Numbered from the stretch's first letter, positions 53,436 through 63,867 are shown. The stretch: DNA of 64,000 nt from Pleomorphomonas sp. PLEO (GCF_041320595.1 NZ_CP166625.1:2850001-2914000), one strand, 5' to 3'. Made by a program: numbers and translations. Notes: generated from the sequence alone by a model not told the origin.

Positions 53436-54038
53436 ATGAGCTACGCAATCATCGGTTTCGGCAATATCGGCAAGGCCCTAGCCAAGGCGTTTGCCCGCAA
53501 GGGCATCGAAGTGTCCGTGGCCACCACGCGCGACCCGGGCAGCTTTGCGGCCGATGCGGCGGCGATCGGGCCCAAGGTCATTGCCAAAACACTGGCGGAC
53601 GCCGTCACGGCGGACATCATCTTCCTGGCCGTCCGTTTCGAATCGCATCCGGATGTTGCGACGGTGCTGCCCACCTGGCAGGGGAAGACCATCATTGATG
53701 TGACCAATGCCTACGGCGTGCCGCCTGAGAAACTGGGAGGCCAGCCGTCGTCCAAGTTCGTCGCGCAGGCGTTCACCGGAGCTAGGCTGGTCAAGGGTTT
53801 CAACCATCTGGTCGCCGCCACCCTTGATCAGGATCCGGCGGTGCATGGTGGCAGGAGAGTCGTGTTCCTGGCGAGCGACGATGACGGCGCCGCGGATGAG
53901 ATTGGCGCGCTGGCGGAGAAGCTCGGTTTCTCGCCGATCAAACTGGGTGGCCTTTCCGACGGTGGGCTGCTTGTGCAGGCGCGCGGCAATAGCTGGGGCC
54001 GGTTGATCTTCAAGGATCTGGTCAACTTCAACGGATGA
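53436..54038 (+). CDS. COG2085-type NADP-binding oxidoreductase 1
   Basis: A 200-residue Rossmann protein of the family annotated as NADPH-dependent F420 reductase-like. IIGFGNIGKALAKAFARKG is the dinucleotide motif; LVKGFNHLVAA and RVVFLASDDDGAADEI follow. Alphaproteobacteria generally do not make F420, so the partner is probably another flavin or quinone, or the protein only binds NADP. It is more distant from the two paralogues at 54046 and 55709 than they are from each other. Confidence 0.8.
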   Translation: MSYAIIGFGNIGKALAKAFARKGIEVSVATTRDPGSFAADAAAIGPKVIAKTLADAVTADIIFLAVRFESHPDVATVLPTWQGKTIIDVTNAYGVPPEKLGGQPSSKFVAQAFTGARLVKGFNHLVAATLDQDPAVHGGRRVVFLASDDDGAADEIGALAEKLGFSPIKLGGLSDGGLLVQARGNSWGRLIFKDLVNFNG

Positions 54039-54045
54039 ATCGCCC

Positions 54046-54681
54046 ATGAGCACGATCAGCATCATCGGATCCGGCGGCATGGCCGCGGCGATCGCCGGCC
54101 TTGCCGCCAAGGCCGGACACGCCGTCGAGGTGACGAGTCGCACTCCTGCGAAAGCGAGAGCGCTGGCCGAGCAGGTCGGAGCCGGCGCGACGATAGGAAC
54201 GTTCGGCTCCACGCCGGCTGGGGACATCGTCATCCTTGCGGTTCCATATTCCGCCGTTCTCGGCGTGGTGAAGCAATATGGGGACGCTCTGGCAGGCAAG
54301 CTTCTGGTCGACATCACCAACCCCGTCGCTCCTGACTACACCAGCTTTGTGACGCCTCAGGACAGTTTCGGCGCGCAGGAGATCGCCAAGGCCGCCCCTG
54401 CCAGTGCGCAGATCATCAAGGCGTTCAACGCCCAATTTTCCCATGTTCTGGCTGCCGGTTCACGCGACGGGCACCCTCTGGACGTATTCCTCGCCGGGGA
54501 TGACGCGCAGGCCAAAGCCCGCGTCTCTGCGTTCATCGACAGCCTCGGGCTGCGCCCGATGGACACCGGTCCGCTGCTGATGGCGCGGACGCTGGAGCAC
54601 CTCTGCCTGCTGTCGCTGGGCCTTATGACCCACTCCATCAAGCACACCAGCTTCGCCATCGGCGTCAGCCTTCTCGGCTGA
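54046..54681 (+). CDS. COG2085-type NADP-binding oxidoreductase 2
   Basis: A 211-residue Rossmann protein. MSTISIIGSGGMAAAIAGLA is the dinucleotide motif, SRTPAKARALAEQ fits NADP binding, and GDIVILAVPY plus IIKAFNAQFSHVLA are shared with the protein at 55709. It begins 8 bases after the previous stop. The paralogues suggest tandem duplication within the cluster with the SDR gene later placed between. Confidence 0.8.
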   Translation: MSTISIIGSGGMAAAIAGLAAKAGHAVEVTSRTPAKARALAEQVGAGATIGTFGSTPAGDIVILAVPYSAVLGVVKQYGDALAGKLLVDITNPVAPDYTSFVTPQDSFGAQEIAKAAPASAQIIKAFNAQFSHVLAAGSRDGHPLDVFLAGDDAQAKARVSAFIDSLGLRPMDTGPLLMARTLEHLCLLSLGLMTHSIKHTSFAIGVSLLG

Positions 54682-54719
54682 GCGCACCCGCAACATTGCC
54701 TCACTTAGGGAACACTCAC

Positions 54720-55661
54720 ATGCGCGTTTTCGTCACAGGCGGGACCGGCCATTCCGGTCCGTATATCATTTCCGACCTCATTGCCGCCGATCACGAGGTC
54801 ACCGCGCTTGTCCGGTCGGACAAGTCCGCGGAGGCGGTGTCGGCGCTTGGCGCCAAAGTGCGTCGCGGCGACCTCGATGATCTCGACGGGCTGAAAGCGG
54901 CGGCGGTGGAGTCCGATGGCGTCATTCACGTGGCGCACAGGCAGGACCTGCTCCCTGCCGGTGGCCTCGACGCGGTGGCTGCCGCAGAGCAGGCGATCAT
55001 GCTCGCCTACGGCGAGGCACTGAAGGGGACCGGAAAGCCGCTGGTCACCTCGGGGAGCATCGGCTCGCCGGGTTGGGAGCATCTCGGTCGTCCCGCCACC
55101 GAGGAGGATCCCACCCTTTCCGGCGGCGAGGCGTTCAAGGGCACCTTGCGCGTTCGCAACATCGTCGAAACGACCGTGCTCGGTCTCGCCAAGCAAGGCG
55201 TGCGGTCCTCCGTCGTGCGGATTCCGACCATCATGCACAGCACGACCGACAACGCCGGCTTTCTGCCGCTGCTGATCGGACTTGCCAAGGAGAAGGGCGT
55301 CGTCGGCTATCCCGGTGACGGCAAGAACAACTGGCCGGCCGTGCACGCCCGCGACCTCGCCGCCGTGTTCCGTCTGGCACTGGAGAAGAGCTCCGCCGGC
55401 AGGAATTGGCATGCGGTTGCCGACGAGGCCATTCCGTTCCGTGAGATCGCCGAGGCCATCGGCAGCCGCCTCAAGCTGCCCGCCGTGAGCATTCCCGCCG
55501 ACGAGCTGATGCTGCCGGGCTTTTTCGGGTTCCTGGCGAACCTCGTCAAACTGGACCTTCCGGCCTCCAACCTGATCACCCGCCAGATCCTCGGCTGGGA
55601 ACCCACCCAGCCCGGCCTGCTGGAGGACCTCGACAACGGCCATTACTTCCCGTCGGCCTGA
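54720..55661 (+). CDS. Atypical/extended SDR, NAD(P)-binding epimerase-like
   Basis: A 313-residue extended SDR of the NmrA/epimerase type. MRVFVTGGTGHSGPYIISDL is the Rossmann motif, RRGDLDDLDGL the next conserved loop, and VVGYPGDGKNNWPAVHARDLA a typical late segment. The usual catalytic Tyr-x3-Lys is not obvious. AGGGAA lies before the ATG at 54720; an earlier TTG at 54696 is less likely. Fourth gene of the TetR-linked cluster. Confidence 0.82.
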   Translation: MRVFVTGGTGHSGPYIISDLIAADHEVTALVRSDKSAEAVSALGAKVRRGDLDDLDGLKAAAVESDGVIHVAHRQDLLPAGGLDAVAAAEQAIMLAYGEALKGTGKPLVTSGSIGSPGWEHLGRPATEEDPTLSGGEAFKGTLRVRNIVETTVLGLAKQGVRSSVVRIPTIMHSTTDNAGFLPLLIGLAKEKGVVGYPGDGKNNWPAVHARDLAAVFRLALEKSSAGRNWHAVADEAIPFREIAEAIGSRLKLPAVSIPADELMLPGFFGFLANLVKLDLPASNLITRQILGWEPTQPGLLEDLDNGHYFPSA

Positions 55662-55708
55662 CCCCGCCAGGATGTCACCAACAACACGGCAAACTTCAGG
55701 AGACTGAC

Positions 55709-56332
55709 ATGAGCACCATCAGCATCATCGGCGCGGGAACCATGGCCACGGCGATCGCCGGCCGTGTCGCCAAGGCTGGACACACCGTCGAGGTCGTCAA
55801 CCGCGACCCCGCCAAGGCGCGGGCGCTGGCCGAGCAGCTCGCCGCCGGAGCAACCACGGGGACCTACGGCGCCGCGCCGACGGGCGACATCGTCATTCTC
55901 GCCGTGCCCTACGGCAGCGCGACGGCGGTGGTGGTCGACTTTGGCAAAGCGCTGGACGGCAAGGTGATCATCGACGTCGCCAACCCGGTTGCCCCCGACC
56001 TCACGGGCCTCGTCACCCCGCATGGCAGTTCCGGGGCGCAGGAGACCGCCAAGGGCCTGCCCGCCGGCGCGCATGTGGTGAAGGCGTTCAACACCATCTT
56101 CGGCCACGTGCTTGCCAAGGGCGGACGCCTCGACGCGTTCATCGCGGGCGACGACGCGGCGGCTAAGGCGCGCGTCTCGGCCCTCCTCGAAAGCCTCGAC
56201 CTGCGTCCGCTGGATATCGGCGGCCTGCGTATGGCGGCGACGCTGGAGGCCCTTGGCCTGATGATGATCGGCCTCGCCAAAAACGGCGCCGGCACCTGGG
56301 ATTTGGCCATGAACGTCGATATCGGGGTGTAG
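55709..56332 (+). CDS. COG2085-type NADP-binding oxidoreductase 3
   Basis: A 207-residue Rossmann protein, close paralogue of the one at 54046: both start MSTISIIG, have PAKARALAEQ, TGDIVILAVPY or AGDIVILAVPY, and AFN...FGHVLA or FSHVLA. GGAG lies 8 bases before the ATG. Last gene of the TetR-linked cluster. The repeated retention of three such proteins in one regulon suggests either related substrates or a heteromeric complex. Confidence 0.8.
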   Translation: MSTISIIGAGTMATAIAGRVAKAGHTVEVVNRDPAKARALAEQLAAGATTGTYGAAPTGDIVILAVPYGSATAVVVDFGKALDGKVIIDVANPVAPDLTGLVTPHGSSGAQETAKGLPAGAHVVKAFNTIFGHVLAKGGRLDAFIAGDDAAAKARVSALLESLDLRPLDIGGLRMAATLEALGLMMIGLAKNGAGTWDLAMNVDIGV

Positions 56333-56721
56333 GGCCTGATCGAACCGGTCGCCGCGCACGCCCTCGGGGTAGGATTCTGGGGCAATTACATTGCGTTATG
56401 GGCCGGATTCGAGACTGCTTTTACCCCGGGCAGCGACTTGCCTTGTCTATTGATCGCTGCGGCAGCGCAGTATCCAGGGCTTCATCCACACCGTTGCTAT
56501 GACCAAAGCTGTCGGGCCTTTTCCAGTCAGCTCCTCTAGGTGTTCAGTTCCATCCACCCTTCGACCTGCCATTGCCTCGCTCGTTTCGAAACAGCCTCCG
56601 TCCGTAGGATAGCCGGAGGCACACACTGGACAAACAGGCATCGGAGCCGGTAAAGCCTTTCGCATTCAAGCAAGCCGCTTACCTGCGTTGTCTGCGGGAG
56701 TGAGCGAGAAGAGGACCGACC
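56333..56721. other. Gene-free region before thrS
   Basis: 389 bases without a believable gene. I see no strong terminator for the oxidoreductase cluster and no T-box or leader-peptide pattern for thrS. CTCCG...CGGAG around 56599-56621 (CTCCGTCC and GCCGGAG) is a weak hairpin only. Confidence 0.45.
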
Positions 56722-58692
56722 ATGATCCACGTGACTTTCCCCGACGGTTCGCAGCGCGAATACGCTCCAGGGACTACCGGCGCCGAGATCGCCGCCCAAA
56801 TTTCCAAGTCGTTGTCGAAAAAAGCCGTCGCCATGGCGCTCGACGGCGTGCTTTCCGACCTCAATGATCCCATCGTTACTGATGCTCGGCTCGAGATCGT
56901 GACGCGCGACGACCCGCGCGCCCTTGAGCTGATCCGCCATGACGCGGCGCATGTGATGGCCGAAGCTGTGCAGGAGCTGTTTCCCGGCACGCAGGTGACC
57001 ATCGGGCCGGTGATCGACAACGGCTTCTATTACGATTTCTTCCGTCCGGAAGGGCCGTTCACCACCGACGATCTGCCCAAGATCGAAACGAAGATGCGGG
57101 AGATCATCGCCCGCGACAAGCCGTTCACCAAACAGGTCTGGAGCCGCGACGAGGCCAAGGACTGGTTTGAGAAGAAGGGCGAGGCGTTCAAGGTCGAGCT
57201 GGTTGACGCCATTCCGGCCGACCAGAAGATCAAGATGTACGCGCAGGGCGACTGGATGGACCTCTGCCGCGGTCCGCACATGACCTCGACCGGCAAGATC
57301 GGCACTGCCTTCAAGCTGATGAAGGTGGCCGGCGCCTATTGGCGCGGCGATTCCGATCGCGACATGCTGACCCGCATCTACGCGACCGCCTGGCACACCG
57401 AGGAGGACCTCAAGGCCTACCTCACCATGCTTGAGGAAGCCGAAAAGCGCGACCATCGCCGTCTCGGCCGCGAGATGGATCTCTTCCACTTCCAGGAGGA
57501 GGGGCCCGGCGTCGTCTTCTGGCATCAGAAGGGCTGGGCGATGTTCCAGGAGCTGACCGCCTACATGCGGCGGCGGCTCAAGGGCGAGTACCAGGAGGTC
57601 AATGCGCCGCAGATCCTCGACAAGGTGCTGTGGGAGACCTCCGGCCATTGGGGCTGGTACAAGGAGAACATGTTCGCCGTGCAGTCGGCCGGCGACGAGG
57701 CCGAGGACAAGCGAATCTTCGCGCTGAAGCCGATGAACTGCCCAGGCCACATTCAGATCTTCAAGCACGGTCTCAAGAGCTATCGCGACCTGCCGATGCG
57801 CCTCGCCGAGTTCGGCGCCGTGCACCGCTATGAGCCGTCGGGCGCCATGCACGGGCTGATGCGGGTGCGCGGCTTCACGCAGGACGATGCGCACATCTTC
57901 TGCACCGAGGCCGACATGGCCGCCGAGTGCCTGAAGATCAACGACCTGATCCTGTCGGTCTACGAGGACTTCGGCTTCAAAGAGATCACGGTGAAGCTGT
58001 CGACCCGGCCGGAAAAGCGCGTCGGCTCGGACGACCTGTGGGATCATGCCGAAGAGGTGATGACCCGCGTGCTCGGCGAGATCGCCGAGAAGTCGGGCGG
58101 CCGCATCAAGACCGGCATCAACCCGGGCGAGGGCGCCTTCTACGGCCCGAAGTTCGAATATACTTTGCGCGATGCCATCGGCCGCGAATGGCAGTGCGGC
58201 ACCACGCAGGTGGACTTCAACCTGCCGGAACGCTTCGGCGCGTTCTACGTCGATGCCGACGGCTCTAAGAAGACGCCGGTAATGATCCATCGCGCCATCT
58301 GCGGCTCGATGGAGCGCTTCCTCGGCATCCTGATCGAGAACTTCGCCGGTCATTTCCCGCTGTGGTTCGCGCCGGCGCAGGTGATGGTCACCACTATCAC
58401 CTCCGAGGCCGATGCCTATGCGCAGGAGGTCTACCAGAAGCTCCTGAAGGCTGGCGTGCGCGTCGACATCGACCTGCGCAACGAGAAGATCAACTACAAG
58501 GTCCGCGAGCATTCGCTGGCCAAGATTCCGCTGATCTTCGTCTGCGGCCGCAAGGAGGCCGAGGAGCTGTCGGTCAACGTCCGCACCCTCGGCTCGCAAT
58601 ATCCGAAGTCGATGCCGCTCGGCGAAGCGCTTGCCATGGTCAAGGCGGAGATCGTGCCGCCCGATGTCAAGCGGGCGCTTCTCGAGGATTGA
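56722..58692 (+). CDS. thrS: Threonyl-tRNA synthetase
   Basis: A 656-residue class II aminoacyl-tRNA synthetase. Order: TGS domain (1-65), editing domain with [10 protein letters not shown] (about 75-85) and the later Cys/His pair, catalytic core with [14 protein letters not shown] (zinc-binding Cys), motif 2 [21 protein letters not shown], motif 3 and the C-terminal anticodon domain (FAPAQVMV onward). GAAGAGG lies before the ATG. It stands alone and ends in a clear terminator. Confidence 0.96.
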   Translation: MIHVTFPDGSQREYAPGTTGAEIAAQISKSLSKKAVAMALDGVLSDLNDPIVTDARLEIVTRDDPRALELIRHDAAHVMAEAVQELFPGTQVTIGPVIDNGFYYDFFRPEGPFTTDDLPKIETKMREIIARDKPFTKQVWSRDEAKDWFEKKGEAFKVELVDAIPADQKIKMYAQGDWMDLCRGPHMTSTGKIGTAFKLMKVAGAYWRGDSDRDMLTRIYATAWHTEEDLKAYLTMLEEAEKRDHRRLGREMDLFHFQEEGPGVVFWHQKGWAMFQELTAYMRRRLKGEYQEVNAPQILDKVLWETSGHWGWYKENMFAVQSAGDEAEDKRIFALKPMNCPGHIQIFKHGLKSYRDLPMRLAEFGAVHRYEPSGAMHGLMRVRGFTQDDAHIFCTEADMAAECLKINDLILSVYEDFGFKEITVKLSTRPEKRVGSDDLWDHAEEVMTRVLGEIAEKSGGRIKTGINPGEGAFYGPKFEYTLRDAIGREWQCGTTQVDFNLPERFGAFYVDADGSKKTPVMIHRAICGSMERFLGILIENFAGHFPLWFAPAQVMVTTITSEADAYAQEVYQKLLKAGVRVDIDLRNEKINYKVREHSLAKIPLIFVCGRKEAEELSVNVRTLGSQYPKSMPLGEALAMVKAEIVPPDVKRALLED

Positions 58693-58718
58693 GCGGTTTT
58701 CCACCTGTCTACGACTGC

Positions 58719-58746
58719 AAAAGGCCCGGAGAGATCCGGGCCTTTT
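58719..58746. terminator. Bidirectional terminator after thrS
   Basis: AAAAGGCCCGGA (58719-58730) and TCCGGGCCTTTT (58735-58746) form a perfect 12-bp stem with a 4-base loop; T4 ends each strand. It closes thrS and the convergent chemotaxis receptor gene. Confidence 0.9.
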
Positions 58747-58789
58747 CGTCAGAGGCAGCCAAGCTTGACACAAGCTCCGCCGGCTAGAT

Positions 58790-60799
58790 TTACACCGCGA
58801 CGCGCTGCAGGAATTCGTCGATCGCCTCCTCGAGATCGCGAGTCTGGCTTAGCACCAGTTCCGCTGCCTTTTCGACGTGACGGGCCGTGTCGGAGGTCTT
58901 GCCGATCGCCTCGACCACATGGCCGACGCTTTCGGACACGGTGACGGTGTTGCCGGAGGCATCGTTGACGTTACGGCTGATCTCGTTGGTGGAGGCCTCC
59001 TGCTGCTCCACCGCCGAGGCGATGCCGAGCGTTGCGCGGTTCACTTCTTCCATGGTGGCGGCGATGGACCGGATCGATTGCACCGCCTCGGCGGTCGATG
59101 CCTGCATCTCCGATATCTGGGAGGCGATTTGCTCGGTGGCTCGAGACGTCTGGTCCGAGAGACCTTTCACCTCGGCGGCAACGACGGCGAACCCCCTGCC
59201 AGCGTCGCCGGCGCGGGCCGCCTCGATCGTGGCGTTGAGGGCCAGAAGATTGGTCTGTTCGGCAATGGAACGGATCAACGTCACCACTTGTCCGACGCGG
59301 CTTGCGGCATCGGCGAGGCCCGCGACCTGTTCGTTGGTCCGGCGGGCACCTTCGGTTGCGCCGCCGATGACGCTGGTCGTGCGGCTGACGTGGCTCACCA
59401 CCTCGCTGATGGACGATGCAAGTTCTTCGGTAGCCCCGGCGACGACGGTTACCTTTTCCGATGCGCCCTGTGATGCGGTCGAGGCATTTTCGGCTTGGGT
59501 CCGGGTGCGGCCGGCCTCGTCGAGCAGTTCACCGGCGGCGCTTTGCATGCCCGCCATGGTGTCGGTGACGGCATGGGTGAGCTCGCCGGCGACGGACCGG
59601 AAGTCACGGACCGCCGCTTCGAAAGCCTGCTGGCGGTGAAGTCGCTCTTGGGCATCGGCCCGCTGCCCGGCCTCGAGGCGGGCCTTTTCCTCCTGATTGG
59701 TCTGGAAGACTGCGAGCGTTCGGGCCATCGCGCCGATTTCATCGGCACGGTCGGTGTCGGCGACGCTGGCCTGCTCGCCACGGGACAGCACTTCCATGGT
59801 GGCGCGAATGCGCCCGAGCGGGCCGGTGATCGATCGACTGATTTGCCAGCTGATCAGGCCGCCGGCCAGAAGCGTCATCGGCACGATGATATAGATAAGC
59901 CCCAGCGCGAATTCGGTGCCCCTGGTGAAGGCTTGTGTCGTTGAGGAGCTGAGATCGGTGGCGGCGCGCTGGATGGCAGTGGTCAGCGGCTCGGCAAGGT
60001 CAAAAGACAGCGAGGTCTGGTCGGCGACTTTAATCCAAGAGGCGTAGAGCCCAACATAGGAGGAGAACGCCGAGGAATAAGCGGTGAGCCGCGCCTTGAG
60101 CGCATCCTTGAGCTCCGGAGCGAGTGGGGTCTTGTCGAGTTCGCGAGTGAAGCGGCCGACGGCGGCATCGAAGGCGCCCGAGCTCAGTTCGTCATGCTTC
60201 AGCATGAATTCGGCGCGTGCCTGGTTGAGCTGGGCGAAGGCCTGAACGACCCGTACCGTATCCGGGTTCTGGCCGCTCTTCGTGGCCTTGTTGACGTCCG
60301 AGCGGAGTGCCTGAAAGGCGGTTTCCATTTCACCGCTGAAACCGCTGTCGCTGCCGAAGCCGAGCTTCACCTGTCCGCTCTTTACCTCGACGAACTGACC
60401 GGCGATCTTGTCGAGCAGTTTTGCAAGCTGGTCGGCTTCCGCCGTTGCGGTGCCGACGACGCCAGCTGCTTCGCCTAGGCGTTGAATTGTTGCTCGCGTC
60501 TCGCCGATCAGCCCGTCGATCTCGGTCACCCGGTCAGGTGTCGGGGCGACCATGAACAGTCGCTCCTTGGCGGCGAGCTTGTTGGCTAAGCTCTGGGTCC
60601 GTTCGGACAGCAATGACAGATCGGCGGCGGCGGCCGAAGTTGTCTCCAGTGAGCGCATGGACATGACGGCGTAGCCGCCGGTGCCGGAGACGACGGTCAG
60701 CCCGGCCAGCCATACGAGCGAGAGAGAGGCGACTTTGAGGCGGATGGAAAGCCCGCCACGTGAGCGGCGCGAGCCAACCGGCTTGGAACGAAACAACAT
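58790..60799 (-). CDS. Methyl-accepting chemotaxis protein
   Basis: A 669-residue transmembrane receptor. Membrane helices at about 22-46 and 303-325 enclose a long helical periplasmic sensor; a HAMP domain (about 325-380) and the MA signalling domain follow. The hairpin tip [20 protein letters not shown] is intact (about 507-526). There is no C-terminal CheR-tethering pentapeptide; the protein ends in [10 protein letters not shown] start at the ATG at 60799 (GGGGA upstream); a longer frame to 60871 has a poor start. Confidence 0.92.
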   Translation of the reverse strand: MLFRSKPVGSRRSRGGLSIRLKVASLSLVWLAGLTVVSGTGGYAVMSMRSLETTSAAAADLSLLSERTQSLANKLAAKERLFMVAPTPDRVTEIDGLIGETRATIQRLGEAAGVVGTATAEADQLAKLLDKIAGQFVEVKSGQVKLGFGSDSGFSGEMETAFQALRSDVNKATKSGQNPDTVRVVQAFAQLNQARAEFMLKHDELSSGAFDAAVGRFTRELDKTPLAPELKDALKARLTAYSSAFSSYVGLYASWIKVADQTSLSFDLAEPLTTAIQRAATDLSSSTTQAFTRGTEFALGLIYIIVPMTLLAGGLISWQISRSITGPLGRIRATMEVLSRGEQASVADTDRADEIGAMARTLAVFQTNQEEKARLEAGQRADAQERLHRQQAFEAAVRDFRSVAGELTHAVTDTMAGMQSAAGELLDEAGRTRTQAENASTASQGASEKVTVVAGATEELASSISEVVSHVSRTTSVIGGATEGARRTNEQVAGLADAASRVGQVVTLIRSIAEQTNLLALNATIEAARAGDAGRGFAVVAAEVKGLSDQTSRATEQIASQISEMQASTAEAVQSIRSIAATMEEVNRATLGIASAVEQQEASTNEISRNVNDASGNTVTVSESVGHVVEAIGKTSDTARHVEKAAELVLSQTRDLEEAIDEFLQRVAV

Positions 60800-61274
60800 G
60801 CCAAATCCCCTGTTTGTTTTGGCCCTATTAGACTTTTGGTTGCTTAACGGTGGGCTAATCCAAACACTCAAGTTGAGTTGAGATTCGAGTGGGGTTTAAG
60901 TCAGGTTAAAATAGAATTTCTGCACATTAATTGGGCCATTCTCGGCTTATTATTGTAGCGTCGCTGCAAATAGCGTTGCAAAATGCCGCTCCTGATGCTT
61001 CTTTTCTCGTCGTTTTGCGCGCGAGTCGCGAAAAATAAAAGCAAATTTAACATTGGCAATCTGCGATAGCTTATTCCCTGCTGTGGACTAAGTATTCTTG
61101 CGGTTTCATTCCAGCTCCGCCACCAGCAGGTATGTTGCGTCTGCTTGGGGAAATATCTGTTTGCTTGGCTGATGGTAGTCGGGATCGAACTTGAGGAAAC
61201 GGTTCAGAAAAAGCGCGACCTCAGGGGGCTGAGCTTGTAACGTGTCGATCCGTTTTCCACCGGATCGCTTCGCC
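60800..61274. other. Gene-free region between divergent receptor and molybdoenzyme genes
   Basis: 475 bases with lower GC than the flanks and no believable gene. ACTCAAGTTGAGT (60866-60878) is a perfect 13-base palindrome about 70 bases before the receptor start and could be a regulator site. The rest is probably promoter DNA for both genes. Confidence 0.45.
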
Positions 61275-63362
61275 ATGAACGTCACGCTTCGCCCCGGCCT
61301 TGCCCATTCCGCCTGTCCGCACGACTGCCCATCGACATGCGCGCTCGACGTCGAGCTGAAGCCGGACGGCCGTGTCGGCCGGCTGCGCGGCTCGCAGGAC
61401 AACAGCTATACGGCCGGTGTCATTTGCGCCAAGGTCGGCCGTTATGCCGAGCGGCTCTATCATCCCGATCGCCTGATGAAGCCGCTCCTCAATGTCGGCG
61501 CCAAGGGGGAGGGACGGTTCCAGGAGATTTCCTGGGAGGAAGCGCTGGATCGTGTCGCCGATGCCTTTGTCGCGGCCGAACACCAATTCGGCGCCGAAAG
61601 CGTCTGGCCTTATAAATATGCCGGCACCATGGGCTTGGTGCAGCGCGACAGCCTGGAGCGCCTCCGGCACGTCAAGAAATATTCGCGCAGCCACGACACC
61701 ATTTGCGTGACGCCGGCCTGGACGGGCTGGATCGCCGGCACCGGCCTTCTTGCCGGCCCGGATCCGCGCGAGATGGCCGTGTCCGATTGCGTTGTCATCT
61801 GGGGCACCAACGCGGTGACGACGCAGGTCAATGTGATGACCCACGCCATTCGTGCGAGAAAGAGTCGAGGGGCCAAGATTGTCGCCGTCGATGTCTACGA
61901 GACCGAGACGGTGCGGCAGGCCGACTTGGGGCTGGTGCTGAGGCCGGGCTCCGACGCGGCGCTCGCCTGCGCCGTCATGCATATCGCTTTCCGCGACGGC
62001 TATGCCGACCGTGCCTACATGGAAAAATACGCCGACGTGCCAGCCGACCTCGAAGCGCACCTGCAATCCAGGACACCGGAATGGGCGGCGGCGATTACCG
62101 GCCTGTCGGTCACCGAGATCGAGGCCTTCGGCAAGCTGGTTGGCACGACGCCGCGCACGTATTTCCGCCTTGGCTATGGCTTCACACGGTCGCGCAACGG
62201 CGTCGTTTCCATGCATGCGGCGCAATCGATCGCTACCGTGCTAGGTCTCTGGCCGCGCGAAGGGGCAGGGGCCTTTCACAACAACGGCGCCATCTACCGC
62301 CTCGACAAGACGATGATCGAGGGCGAGGATGTGGAGGACCAAAGCGTCCGTCACCTTGATCATTCTCGTGTCGGTCCGGTTCTGGTTGGCGAGGCGGAAG
62401 CGCTAAAGGGTGGACCGCCGGTAAAGGCGATGATCATCCAGAACTGCAACCCGATGACGGTAACGCCGGAGCAGGAGAAGGTACGGCGCGGTTTCTTGCG
62501 CGACGACCTGTTCGTCTGCGTGCACGAGCAGTTCATGACCGATACGGCTAAGGTCGCCGATATCGTGCTGCCGGCCACCATGTTCCTGGAGCACGACGAT
62601 ATCTACAAGGCCGGAGGGCAGCAGAGCATTCTGTTCGGGCCGAAGCTCGTTGAGCCGCAGGAAGGGCCGCGCGAGAACATCTATGTGGTCAACGAGTTGG
62701 CCAAACGCCTCGGCGCCGAGCATCCCGGCTTTCACATGACGGCGCGCGAGCATGTCGACTGGATGCTGCGGCACTCGGGGCTCGGTACGCTTGCCGAACT
62801 TGAGGAAAAGCGCTTCCTGGATCTGCAGCCCGATTTCGATACGGCGCATTATGTGAACGGCTTTGCCTATCCGGACGGCAAGTTCCGCTTCAAGCCGGAT
62901 TGGGCCAATGTCAAGTCGTCCAACATCGGGCCAATGGGGCCATGGCGGGATATGCCGTCGCTGCCCGACTACTGGCCGGTGGTGGAAGAGGCCGACGAGA
63001 CGCATCCTTTCCGCCTTGTTACGGCGCCGGCACGCAATTTCCTCAACACGTCCTTCGGCGAGACGCCGTCATCGGCGGGGCGCGAGGGGCGGCCGACGCT
63101 GAAGGTGCGGCCCGACGACGCAGCACGGCTGGGGATTGCCGACGGCGAGGCGGTGGTGATCGGCAATCATCGCGGCAACGTCAAGCTCAACGCGGAGTTG
63201 TTCGAAGGGTTGCAGGTCGGTGTGGTGATCGCCGAGGGCATCTGGGCCAACCGAGCGCACAGCGGTGGCGCCGGCATCAATACGCTGACCGGCTCGGATG
63301 AAATTGCGCCGTTCGGTGGCGCCGCCTTCCATGACACGAAGGTCTGGCTCAGAAAGTTGTGA
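61275..63362 (+). CDS. Molybdopterin-dependent oxidoreductase
   Basis: A 695-residue member of the DMSO-reductase superfamily. Four cysteines near the N-terminus (C14, C18, C22, C51, as CPHDCPSTC and VICAK) bind a [4Fe-4S] cluster; molybdopterin-guanine-dinucleotide contacts are expected at ISWEEALDRVADAF, VVIWGTNAVTTQ and the C-terminal LKVRPDDAARLGIADGEAV with ANRAHSGGAGIN. There is no Tat signal, so it is cytoplasmic, and no electron-transfer subunit is adjacent. The start is uncertain: ATG 61275 is used, GTG 61242 is the alternative. The substrate is unknown. It needs molybdate, which the importer at 4-7.6 kb could supply. Confidence 0.88.
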   Translation: MNVTLRPGLAHSACPHDCPSTCALDVELKPDGRVGRLRGSQDNSYTAGVICAKVGRYAERLYHPDRLMKPLLNVGAKGEGRFQEISWEEALDRVADAFVAAEHQFGAESVWPYKYAGTMGLVQRDSLERLRHVKKYSRSHDTICVTPAWTGWIAGTGLLAGPDPREMAVSDCVVIWGTNAVTTQVNVMTHAIRARKSRGAKIVAVDVYETETVRQADLGLVLRPGSDAALACAVMHIAFRDGYADRAYMEKYADVPADLEAHLQSRTPEWAAAITGLSVTEIEAFGKLVGTTPRTYFRLGYGFTRSRNGVVSMHAAQSIATVLGLWPREGAGAFHNNGAIYRLDKTMIEGEDVEDQSVRHLDHSRVGPVLVGEAEALKGGPPVKAMIIQNCNPMTVTPEQEKVRRGFLRDDLFVCVHEQFMTDTAKVADIVLPATMFLEHDDIYKAGGQQSILFGPKLVEPQEGPRENIYVVNELAKRLGAEHPGFHMTAREHVDWMLRHSGLGTLAELEEKRFLDLQPDFDTAHYVNGFAYPDGKFRFKPDWANVKSSNIGPMGPWRDMPSLPDYWPVVEEADETHPFRLVTAPARNFLNTSFGETPSSAGREGRPTLKVRPDDAARLGIADGEAVVIGNHRGNVKLNAELFEGLQVGVVIAEGIWANRAHSGGAGINTLTGSDEIAPFGGAAFHDTKVWLRKL

Positions 63363-63495
63363 CCAATGTGCAAGACACTGGGCTGAAAGCGGTGTGTCGT
63401 GTGGAAGCCGGTTGCGGGAGCCAGCGACGTTGCCCTAATACACCGCCGGTTGGGGGCCACGCGGCGCGCCCCGGCGATTCTCTCGGAACGAGGTC

Positions 63496-63810
63496 ATGAT
63501 GCGGGTCATTTCCGGTGTAGTTGCCACCGTTGCTCTGACGGTGGGTGTGATGGGCGCTCTGCCGGCGAGCGCCGACACGATCTCCCGCGAAACGCTAGCG
63601 CGCAAATTCGTCGATTATTGCGTCAACACGCAGTATCGGGTCGAGGGTGTCGATCGGAATTCCATGATCGAGCGCTGCCGCAAAGCCTCTGATCAGGCGA
63701 TGACGCAGTTCGAGGGCAATAGCTTCGACGCGCCGTCCCGTTCCAAGTTTACCGCCGAGCAAGACACGGCAATCCGCGCCGCCATCGCCGCCGCGTTCGC
63801 AAAGAAATAA
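63496..63810 (+). CDS. Small secreted protein, unknown function
   Basis: A 104-residue protein with a signal peptide (MMRVISGVVATVALTVGVMGALPASA) and a mature part of about 78 helical, mostly charged residues, with two cysteines (DYCVNTQ and ERCRKAS) that may pair in the periplasm. GAGG lies before the ATG. I recognise no family. It lies 130 bases after the molybdoenzyme. Confidence 0.6.
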   Translation: MMRVISGVVATVALTVGVMGALPASADTISRETLARKFVDYCVNTQYRVEGVDRNSMIERCRKASDQAMTQFEGNSFDAPSRSKFTAEQDTAIRAAIAAAFAKK

Positions 63811-63813
63811 GCA

Positions 63814-63856
63814 CAGATCGCAAGACCGGATCTGCCTCGCCGGACGCCGTCCGGCG
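63814..63856. terminator. Tandem hairpins between convergent genes
   Basis: CAGATC (63814-63819) pairs with GATCTG (63829-63834), and CGCCGGAC (63838-63845) with GTCCGGCG (63849-63856). They separate the small secreted gene from the marC-family gene. No U-run is seen. Confidence 0.5.
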
Positions 63857-63867
63857 GGCCTGTGTGC

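Noticed and set aside
53436-56332. F420-dependent metabolism
   Set aside because: The three proteins resemble F420-NADP reductases in fold only; no F420 biosynthesis gene is in the window and the cofactor is not expected in this group.
56333-56721. T-box or attenuator leader for thrS
   Set aside because: No T-box consensus, Thr-rich leader peptide or terminator/antiterminator pair is visible.
56536-58773. 745-codon open frame on the minus strand
   Set aside because: It covers thrS antisense and is a composition shadow.
61106-61402. 98-codon minus-strand frame before the molybdoenzyme
   Set aside because: It runs antisense into the start of the molybdoenzyme and has no recognisable features.
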